Notes under the pieces: generated by a model
The model's input: only the letters and a program-made list of their open reading frames with translations
Told to the model about the DNA's origin: nothing
Databases searched by the model: none
Translations under genes and position numbers: made by a program
From: Flavobacterium sp. A45
Lineage (GTDB): Bacteria; Bacteroidota; Bacteroidia; Flavobacteriales; Flavobacteriaceae
Assembly: GCF_002001005.1 (NCBI RefSeq)
Contig: NZ_MUNX01000070.1
Location: forward strand, 48,505-112,504
Reading direction: 5' to 3'
Length of the DNA: 64,000 bases
Part shown: positions 8,360 to 16,891 of the stretch, in pieces
Layout: the number at the start of each line of letters is the position of its first letter
How positions within the stretch are numbered: the first letter of the stretch is position 1

Positions 8360-8932
8360 ATGAAAAAAGGAAAATTAATTGTATTCTCGGCGCCATCGGG
8401 ATCTGGGAAAACCACTATAGTTAGACATTTATTAGGAAAAAAAGATTTGAATCTGGAATTTTCCATATCCGCAGCTACGCGTGAAGCACGTGGTGAAGAA
8501 GTAAGCGGAAAAGATTATTATTTCATGTCTTTGAAAGATTTTAAAAATCACATAAAAGCAGAGGATTTTGTGGAATGGGAAGAAGTCTATCGCGACAATT
8601 TCTATGGTACGCTAAAAAGTGAAGTGGAACGCATTTGGGCACTAGGCAAAAACGTGATTTTTGACATTGATGTTGCTGGAGGGTTACGAATTAAATCGAA
8701 ATTTCCAGAGGAAACATTGGCTGTTTTTGTTAAACCTCCAAGCGTAGACGAACTCAAAAGAAGATTGAAAGAACGCTCCACCGAAAGTGAAGACAAAATC
8801 AATATGCGAATTGCTAAAGCTTCGGTAGAACTGGCTACTGCACCACAATTTGACGTGATTATAAAAAACTATGATTTGCCTGTAGCATTAGAAGAAGCGT
8901 ATCAATTGGTTAAGGATTTTGTACAGGAGTAA
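8360..8932 (+). CDS. gmk: Guanylate kinase
   Basis: Phosphorylates GMP to GDP with ATP in the cytoplasm. 190 residues, the usual length. The P-loop is SAPSGSGKTT at residues 9-18. The GMP-binding region is visible as SAATREARGEE and GKDYYFMS. VFDIDVAGG-like NVIFDIDVAGG and the lid arginines in KRRLKERSTES follow. The start is the only ATG close to the P-loop. It lies 80 bp after yicC. Confidence 0.97.
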   Translation: MKKGKLIVFSAPSGSGKTTIVRHLLGKKDLNLEFSISAATREARGEEVSGKDYYFMSLKDFKNHIKAEDFVEWEEVYRDNFYGTLKSEVERIWALGKNVIFDIDVAGGLRIKSKFPEETLAVFVKPPSVDELKRRLKERSTESEDKINMRIAKASVELATAPQFDVIIKNYDLPVALEEAYQLVKDFVQE

Positions 8933-8939
8933 AAATTAT

Positions 8940-9030
8940 TACACAAAGATTCGCAAAGAAAAAAAGATTCGCAAAACATTTATTAATTCTTTGTGAATCT
9001 TCGCGATTCCTCTGTGAGAACCTTTGCGAA
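8940..9030. repeat. Iterated-word inverted repeat (TTCGCAAAG)
   Basis: The left half carries AAGATTCGCAAAG twice. The right half carries the complementary words CTTTGTGAATCTTCGCG and CCTTTGCGAA. The repeat fills nearly the whole gmk-nadD gap and makes a false in-frame 5' extension of nadD. Confidence 0.6.
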
Positions 9031-9040
9031 ACAATATTAT

Positions 9041-9622
9041 ATGAAAATCGGACTTTATTTCGGAACGTTTAATCCCATTCACGTTGGGCATCTTATCATT
9101 GCCAATCACATGGCGGAACATGCCGATTTGGATCAGGTTTGGATGGTCGTTACGCCACACAATCCGCTCAAAAAGAAAGCGACTTTACTTGATGATTATC
9201 ACCGTTTGCAAATGGTCTATCTAGCAACCGAGGATTTTGCCAAAATAAAACCTTCTGATATTGAATTCAAATTATCTCAACCCAATTATACGGTAAATAC
9301 GTTAGTTCATTTACAAGAAAAATTTCCTGATCATGAGTTCTCTTTGATTATGGGTGAAGACAACTTAAAATCGTTACATAAATGGAAAAATTATGAAGTG
9401 ATTTTAGAACACCATGACATTTATGTCTATCCTCGCATTTCATCGGAAGGAGAAAATTTGGAGCTGAAAAACCATCCAAAAATCCATTTGATTGATGCTC
9501 CCGTTGTTGAAATATCATCGACCGACATTCGTCACAATATCAAAAAAGGGAAAAATGTTCAGCCTTTATTGCCTCATAAAGTTTGGGATTATATTGACCA
9601 TAATAATTTTTACAGGAAATAA
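9041..9622 (+). CDS. nadD: Nicotinate-nucleotide adenylyltransferase
   Basis: Joins nicotinate mononucleotide and ATP to deamido-NAD in NAD synthesis. The nucleotidyltransferase motif GTFNPIHVGH (HVGH at 14-17) and the C-terminal ISSTDIRHNIKKGK (ISSTxxR) are both present; the length, about 193 residues, is normal. The frame is open back to 8993, but that extension lies in an intergenic repeat, so the ATG at 9041 (MKIGLYFGTF) is the real start. The last gene of the yicC-gmk-nadD group; its stop codon abuts the stop of the convergent LysR gene. Confidence 0.95.
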   Translation: MKIGLYFGTFNPIHVGHLIIANHMAEHADLDQVWMVVTPHNPLKKKATLLDDYHRLQMVYLATEDFAKIKPSDIEFKLSQPNYTVNTLVHLQEKFPDHEFSLIMGEDNLKSLHKWKNYEVILEHHDIYVYPRISSEGENLELKNHPKIHLIDAPVVEISSTDIRHNIKKGKNVQPLLPHKVWDYIDHNNFYRK

Positions 9623-10519
9623 TTAACTCAAAACCCCCTTTAATTCCATTTCTATATCCTGAAAAACAGAACTTAAATTATTATTTTTACCTGATAATAA
9701 AAAAACTTCAGTACTTGGCATTTCTTTGCTGTTCCATATCAATTTCAGTTTCTTTTCTCCAAGCAAATTTTTAGCATTGACATTCCAAGTAATTGCGACT
9801 CCATTATTTTTACTAAGGATTTCCAACATTTCATATTCTGACGGAATGATATAATTGGCCACAATCGAAGGCCTTTTTTTAGCAAAAACATGAAGCCAAA
9901 ATAATTTTATATGTGGAATTCCAGCATCATGGCTGTACCATTTTTGCTCATTCATCCAATTTTCGATACCTAAAAAATCTTTGTTTTTAATTTTTGTTTT
10001 TAAAACCGAAATATCAATATCCGTTGATCCCACAATAACTTGCTTGATATCACCCACTTTTTTCTGAATCGTATCAAAAGTGTCGAACTTCTTGGTTCCT
10101 ATAGCAAAATCTAGTTTTTTGGAATTCACCAAATCAAAGAGCGCATCATTTGTATGGAACGTAAAATCAATAAAATCAAATTTCGAAATCAATGAACTTC
10201 CTATACTACTCATCAAATGCCTAGAAATCCCGACAGTAAGCAATCGATTAGCATTAAAAGCTTTGGCACGAAATCCGTTCTCCACATTTTCCAAACGGTC
10301 TAAGGCATCAATAATTAAATTATTGAGTAACTTAGCATATTCTGTCGGTTCAACCCCTTTGGACTTTCGATTAAAAAGCTTGTAGCCTACATGTGCCTCC
10401 AACATGACTATCTGCTGACTAACAGCTGGTTGACTGATAAATAATTCTTTGGCCGCTAAAGAGAAATTTCCGTTTTTATAAACAGATTTAAACGTTCGGT
10501 ACCATTCCAGATTAACCAT
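9623..10519 (-). CDS. LysR family transcriptional regulator
   Basis: 298 residues. The N-terminal winged helix-turn-helix covers roughly residues 3-62, with the recognition region SLAAKELFISQPAVSQQIVM and the wing YKLFNRKSKG. The C-terminal two-lobed effector-binding domain follows and is more divergent. It is divergent from the secreted PfpI-like gene at 10609 across an 89-bp gap with two opposed -7 boxes, so it probably controls that gene and itself (inference). The effector is unknown. Confidence 0.92.
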   Translation of the reverse strand: MVNLEWYRTFKSVYKNGNFSLAAKELFISQPAVSQQIVMLEAHVGYKLFNRKSKGVEPTEYAKLLNNLIIDALDRLENVENGFRAKAFNANRLLTVGISRHLMSSIGSSLISKFDFIDFTFHTNDALFDLVNSKKLDFAIGTKKFDTFDTIQKKVGDIKQVIVGSTDIDISVLKTKIKNKDFLGIENWMNEQKWYSHDAGIPHIKLFWLHVFAKKRPSIVANYIIPSEYEMLEILSKNNGVAITWNVNAKNLLGEKKLKLIWNSKEMPSTEVFLLSGKNNNLSSVFQDIEMELKGVLS

Positions 10520-10538
10520 GATATAAATATATTTATCA

Positions 10539-10546
10539 CAAACATA
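10539..10546 (-). promoter_or_regulatory. LysR gene promoter, -7 box
   Basis: The minus strand reads TATGTTTG, matching TAnnTTTG, 20 bases upstream of the LysR ATG. Confidence 0.45.
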
Positions 10547-10580
10547 ATTTAAATTATTTTTACTAATATCATATTCGCCA

Positions 10581-10588
10581 TAAATTTG
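10581..10588 (+). promoter_or_regulatory. -7 box upstream of the PfpI-like gene
   Basis: TAAATTTG matches TAnnTTTG, 21 bases before the ATG at 10609. The whole divergent gap is only 89 bp, so a regulator bound here would affect both genes. Confidence 0.45.
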
Positions 10589-10608
10589 CTGTACTAAAAA
10601 ATTACATC

Positions 10609-11379
10609 ATGAAAAAATTTACAGTCTTAACTATTCTAGCATTAACCGTGAGTTGCTTTATGGCAACTGCACAAAAACAAAATAATAAAAAGATGAAAAA
10701 AGTATTATTCGTAGTTACCAGCCACGATCAATTGGGTAACACAGGAGAAAAAACAGGATTTTGGACAGAAGAATTAGCGGCTCCATATTATGCATTGCTT
10801 GATCAAGGCGTGATTATTGACATCGCTACGCCAAAAGGAGGACAACCTCCAATTGATCCAAAAAGTGCCGATCCGTCATCAGCAACCGAAGACACAAAAC
10901 GTTTTGATGCCGATACCGTTTTATTGGAAAAACTAAAAAATACCAAAAAACTAGCTGACGTGAATCAAGCTGATTATGACGCCGTTTTTTACCCAGGAGG
11001 TCACGGTCCACTTTGGGATTTGGTTGAAGATAAAAATTCCATTACACTGATTGAGTCTTTTTATTCACACAAAAAACCTGTTGCTTTTGTATGTCACGCT
11101 CCTGCCGTTTTAAAAAATGTAAAAGTGAATGGGCAATTTTTGGTAAAAGGAAAAAAAGTAACTGGATTTGCCAATACCGAAGAAGAAGCAGTTGGGTTAA
11201 GTAAAATCGTTCCTTTTTTATTGGAAGATGCACTAAAGGCAAATGGTGCAGTATATTCCAAAGGAGCAGATTGGAATCCTTATGCTGTAGAAGACGGTTT
11301 ACTAATTACCGGTCAAAATCCAGCTTCGTCCAAACTAGTTGCTGAAAAATTGTTAGTACAATTGAATTCAAAAAAATAA
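10609..11379 (+). CDS. Secreted type 1 glutamine amidotransferase-like (DJ-1/PfpI, Hsp31-like)
   Basis: 256 residues with an N-terminal signal segment (MKKFTVLTILALTVSCFMATAQ), then a DJ-1/PfpI domain starting at VLFVVTSHD. The predicted nucleophile elbow is FVCHAP with C162 and H163. The conserved glutamate lies in WTEELAAPYY near residue 54, and YPGGHGPLWDL (128-138) is typical of the Hsp31/HchA branch. Relatives include glyoxalase III and protein deglycase or chaperone activities; which applies here is not known. Alternatively, the Cys at residue 16 could act as a lipobox cysteine, although LTVSC is only a partial match. Divergent from a LysR regulator. Confidence 0.87.
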   Translation: MKKFTVLTILALTVSCFMATAQKQNNKKMKKVLFVVTSHDQLGNTGEKTGFWTEELAAPYYALLDQGVIIDIATPKGGQPPIDPKSADPSSATEDTKRFDADTVLLEKLKNTKKLADVNQADYDAVFYPGGHGPLWDLVEDKNSITLIESFYSHKKPVAFVCHAPAVLKNVKVNGQFLVKGKKVTGFANTEEEAVGLSKIVPFLLEDALKANGAVYSKGADWNPYAVEDGLLITGQNPASSKLVAEKLLVQLNSKK

Positions 11380-11387
11380 GAAGAAAG

Positions 11388-11463
11388 TCTCTAAGATTCT
11401 GAGATGCTAAGTTACTAAGTTTCAAAAATTAGAATCTTAGTTTCTCAGCAACTTAGTTTCTCT
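11388..11463. repeat. Iterated-word inverted repeat (CTAAG/CTGAG)
   Basis: The left part carries CTAAGATTCTGAGATGCTAAG and TTACTAAG. The right part carries the complementary AGAATCTTAG, TTTCTCAGCAACTTAG. It fills the gap between the PfpI-like and alcohol dehydrogenase genes. The same words recur at 17656-17686 (direct repeat only). Confidence 0.6.
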
Positions 11464-11476
11464 AAAAAAACTCACT

Positions 11477-12634
11477 ATGTTAAATTTCGAATTATACAAT
11501 CCTACCAAATTGATTTTTGGTAAAGGACAAATAGAAAAATTACCGACGTTAATTCCTGCAGGTGCCAAAATTCTTCTTGCCTATGGCGGAGGAAGTATTT
11601 TTAAAAATGGTGTTCATGAGCAAGCTCGAAAAAGTCTCGAAGGATACAATATTGTAGAATTTGGAGGAATTGAAGCCAATCCACATTTTGAAACTTTGAT
11701 GAAAGCAGTTGCGATTATCAAGGAGGAAAATATCGATTTTATTCTTGCTGTAGGTGGCGGAAGCGTTATTGACGGAGTAAAATTTATTTCGGCAGCAGTA
11801 CATTTTGATGGAAATCCAATTGATATTCTTCAAAAACACATTTTGATTAAAGAAAATGCAATGCCTTTTGGAACAATTTTAACGTTGCCTGCTACTGGAA
11901 GTGAAATGAACTCTGGTTCTGTCGTGACAATTGCAGCTACCCAAGAAAAATTGGCTTTTGGAGGCTCAGCACTATTTCCGCAATTTTCAATATGCGATCC
12001 AACCGTTATTCAATCATTACCAAAAAGACAATTACAGAACGGAGTTGTAGATGCCTACACACACGTGCTGGAGCAATACCTAACTTATGTGCACGAAGGA
12101 TTTTTACAAGACCGAATTGCAGAAAGCATTTTGCAAACTTTAATCCAAATTGGCCCTAATGTTATTGAAAAACCAACTGATTATGCTTTGGCTTCCAACT
12201 TTATGTGGAGCTGCACTATGGCTTTGAACGGACTGATTCAAAAAGGAGTTCCAAGTGATTGGGCAACTCACATGATTGGCCATGAACTGACAGCGCTGTA
12301 TGGAATTGACCATGCCAGAACACTCGCAATCATTGGCCCAAATCTATATAAAGTTATGTTTGAAACCAAAAAAGAAAAATTGGCTCAATACGGAAAACGC
12401 GTCTTTAATTTAACAGGTTCCGAAGAAGAAATTGCTAGAGAAGCTATTGAAAAAACTGTTGCCTTCTTTCACAGCATGGGAATGAAAACTGCACTCTCTG
12501 AAAATGCAGAAAATATTGAGAAAACTGCTGATTTCATTGTCGACCGTTTTGAAAAAAGAGGTTGGAAAGGATTGGGAGAAAAACAAAATATCACTTTAGA
12601 AAAAGTAAAAGAAATTGTTTTAGCAAGTTATTAA
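11477..12634 (+). CDS. Iron-containing alcohol dehydrogenase (YqhD/BDH-like)
   Basis: 385 residues, family length. The N-terminal NAD(P)-binding half has GGGSIFKNG and AVGGGSVIDGVKF. Metal ligands are visible in DAYTHVLEQYL (Asp, His) and in WATHMIGHELTA and GIDHARTLAI (His, His). PSDWATHMIGHE is characteristic of the NADPH-dependent YqhD/butanol-dehydrogenase group, which reduces aldehydes broadly. Next to the PfpI-like protein this could point to reactive-aldehyde detoxification (inference only). It ends at a strong terminator. Confidence 0.93.
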   Translation: MLNFELYNPTKLIFGKGQIEKLPTLIPAGAKILLAYGGGSIFKNGVHEQARKSLEGYNIVEFGGIEANPHFETLMKAVAIIKEENIDFILAVGGGSVIDGVKFISAAVHFDGNPIDILQKHILIKENAMPFGTILTLPATGSEMNSGSVVTIAATQEKLAFGGSALFPQFSICDPTVIQSLPKRQLQNGVVDAYTHVLEQYLTYVHEGFLQDRIAESILQTLIQIGPNVIEKPTDYALASNFMWSCTMALNGLIQKGVPSDWATHMIGHELTALYGIDHARTLAIIGPNLYKVMFETKKEKLAQYGKRVFNLTGSEEEIAREAIEKTVAFFHSMGMKTALSENAENIEKTADFIVDRFEKRGWKGLGEKQNITLEKVKEIVLASY

Positions 12635-12653
12635 GTCTGTATCAAATGGACAT

Positions 12654-12693
12654 AAAAAAAGGCGTTCATCTAACCAATAAGAACGCCTTTTAA
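12654..12693 (+). terminator. Rho-independent terminator after the alcohol dehydrogenase
   Basis: AAAAGGCGTTC pairs with GAACGCCTTTT around a 12-base loop, with flanking A and T runs, 20 bp after the stop codon. Confidence 0.88.
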
Positions 12694-12874
12694 AATACTA
12701 AAACAAAACTAACTCAATCCTTATATTTAAATTCTAAACAATTTATTTATAATGACTTACAACGCAAGTGTTGTGTTTATATTGTATAAAATCAAAAAAA
12801 AATATAAATAATCTATTTTTTTAGCAAAAACTTTATAAAGCTCCATAAATTCAAGGCTTATCATTAAAATTAAT

Positions 12875-12906
12875 TTGTGTTATTGGTATATTTTTAAGTA
12901 CTTTTG
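12875..12906 (+). promoter_or_regulatory. gpsA promoter (-33 TTG, -7 TACTTTTG)
   Basis: TTG at 12875-12877 and TACTTTTG at 12899-12906 are spaced 21 bp, close to the Bacteroidota consensus. Transcription would start around 12913. That excludes the upstream TTG (12904) and ATG (12907) as gpsA starts and supports the ATG at 12925. Confidence 0.6.
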
Positions 12907-12924
12907 ATGAAATTTAATAAAAAA

Positions 12925-13920
12925 ATGGCCGATAATTTAAAATTTGCAGTGATTGGTGGCGGAAGCTGGGCTACTGCCATTGCTAAAATGTTGTGTGTAA
13001 ATCTTCCCGAGATTTCATGGTATATGCGTAATGATGCTGCCATAGAACACATTAAAAACCACAAGCACAATCCTAATTATTTAAGCTCTGTAGAGTTTGA
13101 CAATACAAAACTAAAACTTACCAACGATATCAATGAAGCTGTTGCTTATGCCGATTATATCATATTTGCAATTCCTTCCGCTTTTTTAAACAGCGAGCTG
13201 GAAAAACTAACAGTTTCCCTGAAAGACAAAATAATTTTTTCTGCCATAAAAGGGATTGTTCCCGAAACCAGTTTAATCGTTGGAGAACATTTTCATTACA
13301 AATATGATATTCCTTATTACAATATTGGCGTAATTACAGGGCCTTGCCACGCTGAGGAAGTAGCGCTGGAAAGACTTTCGTACTTAACCATTGCCTGTGG
13401 TGATCCTGACAAAGCAGGTATTGTTGCCAAAAATTTATCCGGAAACTATATCAAAGCCAAAATATCCGATGATATCATAGGAACGGAATATGCAGCAATG
13501 CTAAAAAATATTTATTCTATTGCTGCAGGTATTGCACATGGATTGGGTTATGGCGATAATTTCCAATCGGTTATTATGAGTAATGCCATTCGTGAGATGA
13601 AAAAATTCATCAAGAAAGTGCATAAAATGAAACGTAACATTAATGATTCGGCCTATTTGGGCGATTTATTGGTTACGGGATATTCCGTTTTTTCGAGAAA
13701 TAGAATGTTCGGGAATATGATTGGAAAAGGCTATACCGTAAAATCAGCACAAATGGAAATGAGCATGGTTGCCGAAGGTTATTATGCCGTAAAAAGTGCC
13801 TATAAACTAAACCAAGGCTATGGCGCCAAAACCCCTATTATTGATGCTGTCTATGCTATTTTGTACGAAGGAAAAGAAGCCAAAGCCGTGTTTAAAAAAT
13901 TGACAGAGGAACTTGACTAG
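12925..13920 (+). CDS. gpsA: Glycerol-3-phosphate dehydrogenase [NAD(P)+]
   Basis: Reduces dihydroxyacetone phosphate to sn-glycerol 3-phosphate for phospholipid synthesis. The N-terminal Rossmann motif is FAVIGGGSWATAIAKM. GPCHAEEVALE (the family's TGPC-type region) and the catalytic lysine region YAAMLKNIYSIAAGIAHGLG follow. Length about 331 residues from the ATG at 12925, chosen because the promoter's -7 box overlaps the longer starts. It ends in a clear terminator. Confidence 0.95.
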   Translation: MADNLKFAVIGGGSWATAIAKMLCVNLPEISWYMRNDAAIEHIKNHKHNPNYLSSVEFDNTKLKLTNDINEAVAYADYIIFAIPSAFLNSELEKLTVSLKDKIIFSAIKGIVPETSLIVGEHFHYKYDIPYYNIGVITGPCHAEEVALERLSYLTIACGDPDKAGIVAKNLSGNYIKAKISDDIIGTEYAAMLKNIYSIAAGIAHGLGYGDNFQSVIMSNAIREMKKFIKKVHKMKRNINDSAYLGDLLVTGYSVFSRNRMFGNMIGKGYTVKSAQMEMSMVAEGYYAVKSAYKLNQGYGAKTPIIDAVYAILYEGKEAKAVFKKLTEELD

Positions 13921-13941
13921 ATTGCAGATTTTAGATTGAAA

Positions 13942-13986
13942 AAACAAAAAAGGCATTTTCTAATTTATGAAAATGCCTTTTTTGTT
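13942..13986. terminator. Bidirectional terminator between gpsA and the 14029 gene
   Basis: AACAAAAAAGGCATTTTC pairs with GAAAATGCCTTTTTTGTT around an 8-base loop. The A- and T-rich outer stem lets it serve both convergent genes. Confidence 0.88.
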
Positions 13987-14028
13987 TGATTTCCTCAGCT
14001 AATCATCGGACACTAAAAAACTGAATAC

Positions 14029-14436
14029 TTATTTCACCATCACTCCATCAACAAACAAAAGCGGCACTTCTTCCACATTAGTTTCATTGATGCTGTTGGC
14101 TTTGAAAATAAACTTTTTGTCGTATAATGTGCTTCCGATGAAATAGGTCACCATAAACTCATTGTTTAGTGCCAATACACTTTTTTCCATCATTTCGATT
14201 TTAACCACTGAAACGGCTGGAACTTCCATAAAAGCGTGACGCAAAAGAGAAGTTTTCTTCATTTCTCCGTCGATGGTTCCAAAAGCTTTGGAAACTACCA
14301 TAACACTGTCAAGTTGAAAATCGCTATCGTTTATTAAATACGCATACCACACTTTTTCCATAAAATCGTCGCTCCATTCTTGAACGGCAGCAAGGAATAC
14401 GTTTTCTACTTCGGGGATGTTAATGTCTTTTTTCAT
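14029..14436 (-). CDS. Conserved protein of unknown function
   Basis: About 135 residues starting MKKDINIPEVENVF. No signal peptide or transmembrane helix is seen; it appears cytoplasmic with alternating helix and strand. I do not recognise a domain, only that proteins of this type sit beside pheS in flavobacteria as far as I recall. The frame extends to a TTG at 14445, but the ATG at 14436 is the better start. It lies downstream of pheS in the same direction, separated by a perfect 19-bp hairpin, so co-transcription is plausible. Confidence 0.7.
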   Translation of the reverse strand: MKKDINIPEVENVFLAAVQEWSDDFMEKVWYAYLINDSDFQLDSVMVVSKAFGTIDGEMKKTSLLRHAFMEVPAVSVVKIEMMEKSVLALNNEFMVTYFIGSTLYDKKFIFKANSINETNVEEVPLLFVDGVMVK

Positions 14437-14452
14437 TGTTGTCAAAAGTTAT

Positions 14453-14503
14453 AAAGCCGAAAGTCGAAAGTCCCAAACATTGAAACTTTCGACTTTCGGC
14501 TTT
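14453..14503. repeat. Perfect 19-bp hairpin (CGAAAGT words)
   Basis: AAAGCCGAAAGTCGAAAGT at 14453-14471 pairs without a mismatch to 14485-14503, with a 13-base loop. The arm itself contains the tandem word CGAAAGT. It fills the gap between pheS and the downstream gene. On the minus strand there is no T tract after it, so it is not a canonical terminator. Confidence 0.75.
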
Positions 14504-14512
14504 TGACTTAAA

Positions 14513-15538
14513 TTATATGCTTGATTTAAATTGTTCTAAGAAACGCACGTCATTTTCATAAAACATACGGATGTCACCAATTTGGTATAGTAACATCGCG
14601 ATACGCTCGATTCCCATTCCGAATGCAAAACCATTATATTCGTCTGGATTAATGCCACAGTTTTTAAGAACATTTGGATCTACCATTCCACAGCCCATAA
14701 TTTCTAACCAGCCGGTTCCTTTGGTGATACGGTAATCGGTTTCAGTTTTTAAACCCCAATAAATATCAACCTCGGCGCTTGGTTCAGTAAACGGAAAATA
14801 AGAAGGTCTCAATCGGATTTTTGATTTTCCGAACATCTCTTTCGTGAAATACAAAAGGGTTTGTTTCAAGTCGGCAAACGATACGTCTTTGTCAATGTAC
14901 AATCCTTCTACCTGGTGAAAAATACAGTGTGAACGAGACGAAACAGCCTCATTACGGAAAACTCTCCCCGGAGAAATGGTACGAATAGGCGGTTTGTTGT
15001 TCTCCATATAGCGCACTTGCACTGATGATGTGTGCGTACGCAACAAAATATCAGGATTGGTCTGAATAAAAAATGTGTCCTGCATATCACGTGCCGGATG
15101 GTATTCCGGTAAATTCAATGCGGTGAAATTATGCCAATCGTCCTCAATTTCCGGACCTTCTGAAACGTTAAATCCGATGTTTGAAAAGACATCTATAATT
15201 TGGTTTTTTACCAATGAAATAGGGTGACGTGAACCAATAATTGTCGGTTCGGCCGTACGGGTCAAATCTCCGTAAATTCCTTTGAACTCTTCTTTGTCAG
15301 CCAAAGCTTCCTGAATGGATTTTACTTTGTCTTCAGCAGAAGTTTTAAGTAAATTGATTACTTGTCCAAATTCCTTTTTTTGGTCATTGGGTACGTTTTT
15401 GAATTCAGCAAAAAGATCTTTCAACAAACCTTTGGTTCCAAGAAATTTTATTCTAAATGCTTCTAATTCTGCTGTGTTTTCTGTGGAGAACGCCTGAGCT
15501 TCACCAATATATTCTTTTATCTTATCTATCATTTTCAT
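14513..15538 (-). CDS. pheS: Phenylalanine--tRNA ligase alpha subunit
   Basis: The catalytic subunit of the alpha2beta2 synthetase that charges tRNA-Phe. 341 residues, with the N-terminal coiled-coil arm (residues 1-85) and a class II core: motif 2 in [15 protein letters not shown] and motif 3 in [14 protein letters not shown]. The Phe-pocket region is [12 protein letters not shown]. Two ATGs are possible (15538 or 15532, [10 protein letters not shown]). The beta subunit gene pheT is not in this window, so the two are unlinked here. Confidence 0.97.
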   Translation of the reverse strand: MKMIDKIKEYIGEAQAFSTENTAELEAFRIKFLGTKGLLKDLFAEFKNVPNDQKKEFGQVINLLKTSAEDKVKSIQEALADKEEFKGIYGDLTRTAEPTIIGSRHPISLVKNQIIDVFSNIGFNVSEGPEIEDDWHNFTALNLPEYHPARDMQDTFFIQTNPDILLRTHTSSVQVRYMENNKPPIRTISPGRVFRNEAVSSRSHCIFHQVEGLYIDKDVSFADLKQTLLYFTKEMFGKSKIRLRPSYFPFTEPSAEVDIYWGLKTETDYRITKGTGWLEIMGCGMVDPNVLKNCGINPDEYNGFAFGMGIERIAMLLYQIGDIRMFYENDVRFLEQFKSSI

Positions 15539-15641
15539 TCCGTAATTGAGAGTGCAAATTTAGGAAATTTGTTTCAAGTATCCCGTTTAAAGTATAAAGT
15601 TTCCGTTCCAAAATCTGAAAACTGGTATCTATCCTCAAAAT

Positions 15642-15998
15642 TTAATCAATCACTTCTCTTTCCAGAAAATAATTGACGATTGCTTCTTTCATTAAAACGG
15701 ATTGCTCTCCTGCTTTTAATGGTGGTAATTGTTCTTTTACCTTATAATGGGGCCAGCCGTCTTCGTCAAAATAGTCGAATTCGTAGAATCCATAAGGCTC
15801 CAATAATCGGCAAATAGCGATATGCATCAAATTTAGTTTCTCGTCTTTTTTGTATTCGCGATGAACTTTTCCTAATTCCTGTACTCCTATTAAATAAATA
15901 ATGGCGTCCAAATCCAAATCTTCGCCTTGCGAAAATTGATTGGAAAGTATATCGACAAGCCGTTCCCAGCGTTCTTTTAGTTGTGTGTCTCTTGACAT
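15642..15998 (-). CDS. Conserved protein of unknown function
   Basis: About 118 residues starting MSRDTQLKERWERLVDILS. It is acidic and soluble, with the repeated pattern YGFYEFDYFDEDGWPHYK; no domain recognised. A longer frame starts at 16037, but a -7 box at 16049-16056 would put the transcript start only a few bases before it, so the ATG at 15998 is preferred. It lies upstream of pheS on the same strand with a gap of about 100 bp, divergent from cvpA. Confidence 0.7.
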   Translation of the reverse strand: MSRDTQLKERWERLVDILSNQFSQGEDLDLDAIIYLIGVQELGKVHREYKKDEKLNLMHIAICRLLEPYGFYEFDYFDEDGWPHYKVKEQLPPLKAGEQSVLMKEAIVNYFLEREVID

Positions 15999-16048
15999 TT
16001 TGATCGTTGATTGTTGATTTTCAAAAAGGATAATCAAATTATTTTACG

Positions 16049-16056
16049 CAAAGATA
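16049..16056 (-). promoter_or_regulatory. -7 box for the 15642-15998 gene
   Basis: The minus strand reads TATCTTTG, a TAnnTTTG match. Confidence 0.5.
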
Positions 16057-16095
16057 AGAACTTGAAAATTGACAATGGTTAACGATCAATTCTTT

Positions 16096-16103
16096 TATAT
16101 TTG
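16096..16103 (+). promoter_or_regulatory. cvpA promoter, -7 box
   Basis: TATATTTG matches TAnnTTTG, 25 bases before the cvpA ATG. A TTG at 16069-16071 sits 24 bp away, longer than usual. Confidence 0.5.
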
Positions 16104-16128
16104 CAACTCCAAATTTTAAAATAAAAAA

Positions 16129-16629
16129 ATGAGTTTTTTTGATATTGTTATAGGCGGACTATTGTGTTTTTCATTGTATAAAGGAATCCGAAACGGTCTT
16201 TTTGTCGAAATGGCTTCGTTCTTTTCCCTTATTTTAGGTATTTACATTGCCATAAAATTTTCGGATATAGTGAAGAATATTTTGTCAGGCTGGCTGCATT
16301 GGAATCCATATACTATTCAGGTTTTTGCTTTTATCTTAACTTTTATTGTCGTGGTTATTGGAATTTATATGCTTGGAAAGTTCCTGACTAATTTAGCTGA
16401 TTTTGCTTTTATGGGATGGATGAACAGTCTGGGAGGCGGTTTTTTCAGAGTTTTGAAAACCATTTTAATCATCAGCATATTTTTGACGCTTTTTGAAAAA
16501 ATAAATTACCAAAATTATTTAGCCAAAAAAGAAACATTGGATAAATCCATTTTCTTTAACCCAATTCAAAAGATATCAGGATTTATATTTCCTTCTATTG
16601 AAAAATGGTATGATAAAGCGAGGAAGTAA
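16129..16629 (+). CDS. cvpA: CvpA family membrane protein
   Basis: 166 residues with four hydrophobic helices, starting MSFFDIVIGGLLCFSLYKGI, and the family's GxxxG-like loop GWMNSLGGGFFRVLKT. CvpA is an inner-membrane protein required for colicin V production in E. coli and linked to envelope stress tolerance in other bacteria; its mechanism is unclear. It is divergent from the 15642 gene and ends before a very strong terminator. Confidence 0.88.
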   Translation: MSFFDIVIGGLLCFSLYKGIRNGLFVEMASFFSLILGIYIAIKFSDIVKNILSGWLHWNPYTIQVFAFILTFIVVVIGIYMLGKFLTNLADFAFMGWMNSLGGGFFRVLKTILIISIFLTLFEKINYQNYLAKKETLDKSIFFNPIQKISGFIFPSIEKWYDKARK

Positions 16630-16720
16630 TTTAAGTTAGCAGATAGCAGTTTTAAGGTTGCAGATTTTAGATTTCTTGAATCCGATAAGATTATTTTTTT
16701 ACGAATTATACATAACATCA

Positions 16721-16768
16721 AAAAACAGAGTAGCCCACAGTTCTTGACTGTGGGCTACTCTGTTTTTA
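16721..16768. terminator. Perfect 20-bp bidirectional terminator
   Basis: AAAAACAGAGTAGCCCACAG pairs perfectly with CTGTGGGCTACTCTGTTTTT around a 7-base loop. It lies between the convergent cvpA and batE ends. Confidence 0.92.
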
Positions 16769-16891
16769 TAAATCCAATGATTATTTTTTTGAAATCAAAA
16801 TATAAATATGGAAACTAATTAAATCTATCTCCTGCAAATTTCTGAATTCTTCCTTTCTGCTTTCTGAAATCTTCCGTCTGCAAACTAAACA

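Noticed and set aside
8993..9040. Upstream extension of nadD
   Set aside because: It lies within an intergenic repeat, and the NadD motif GTFNPIHVGH is correctly placed from the ATG at 9041.
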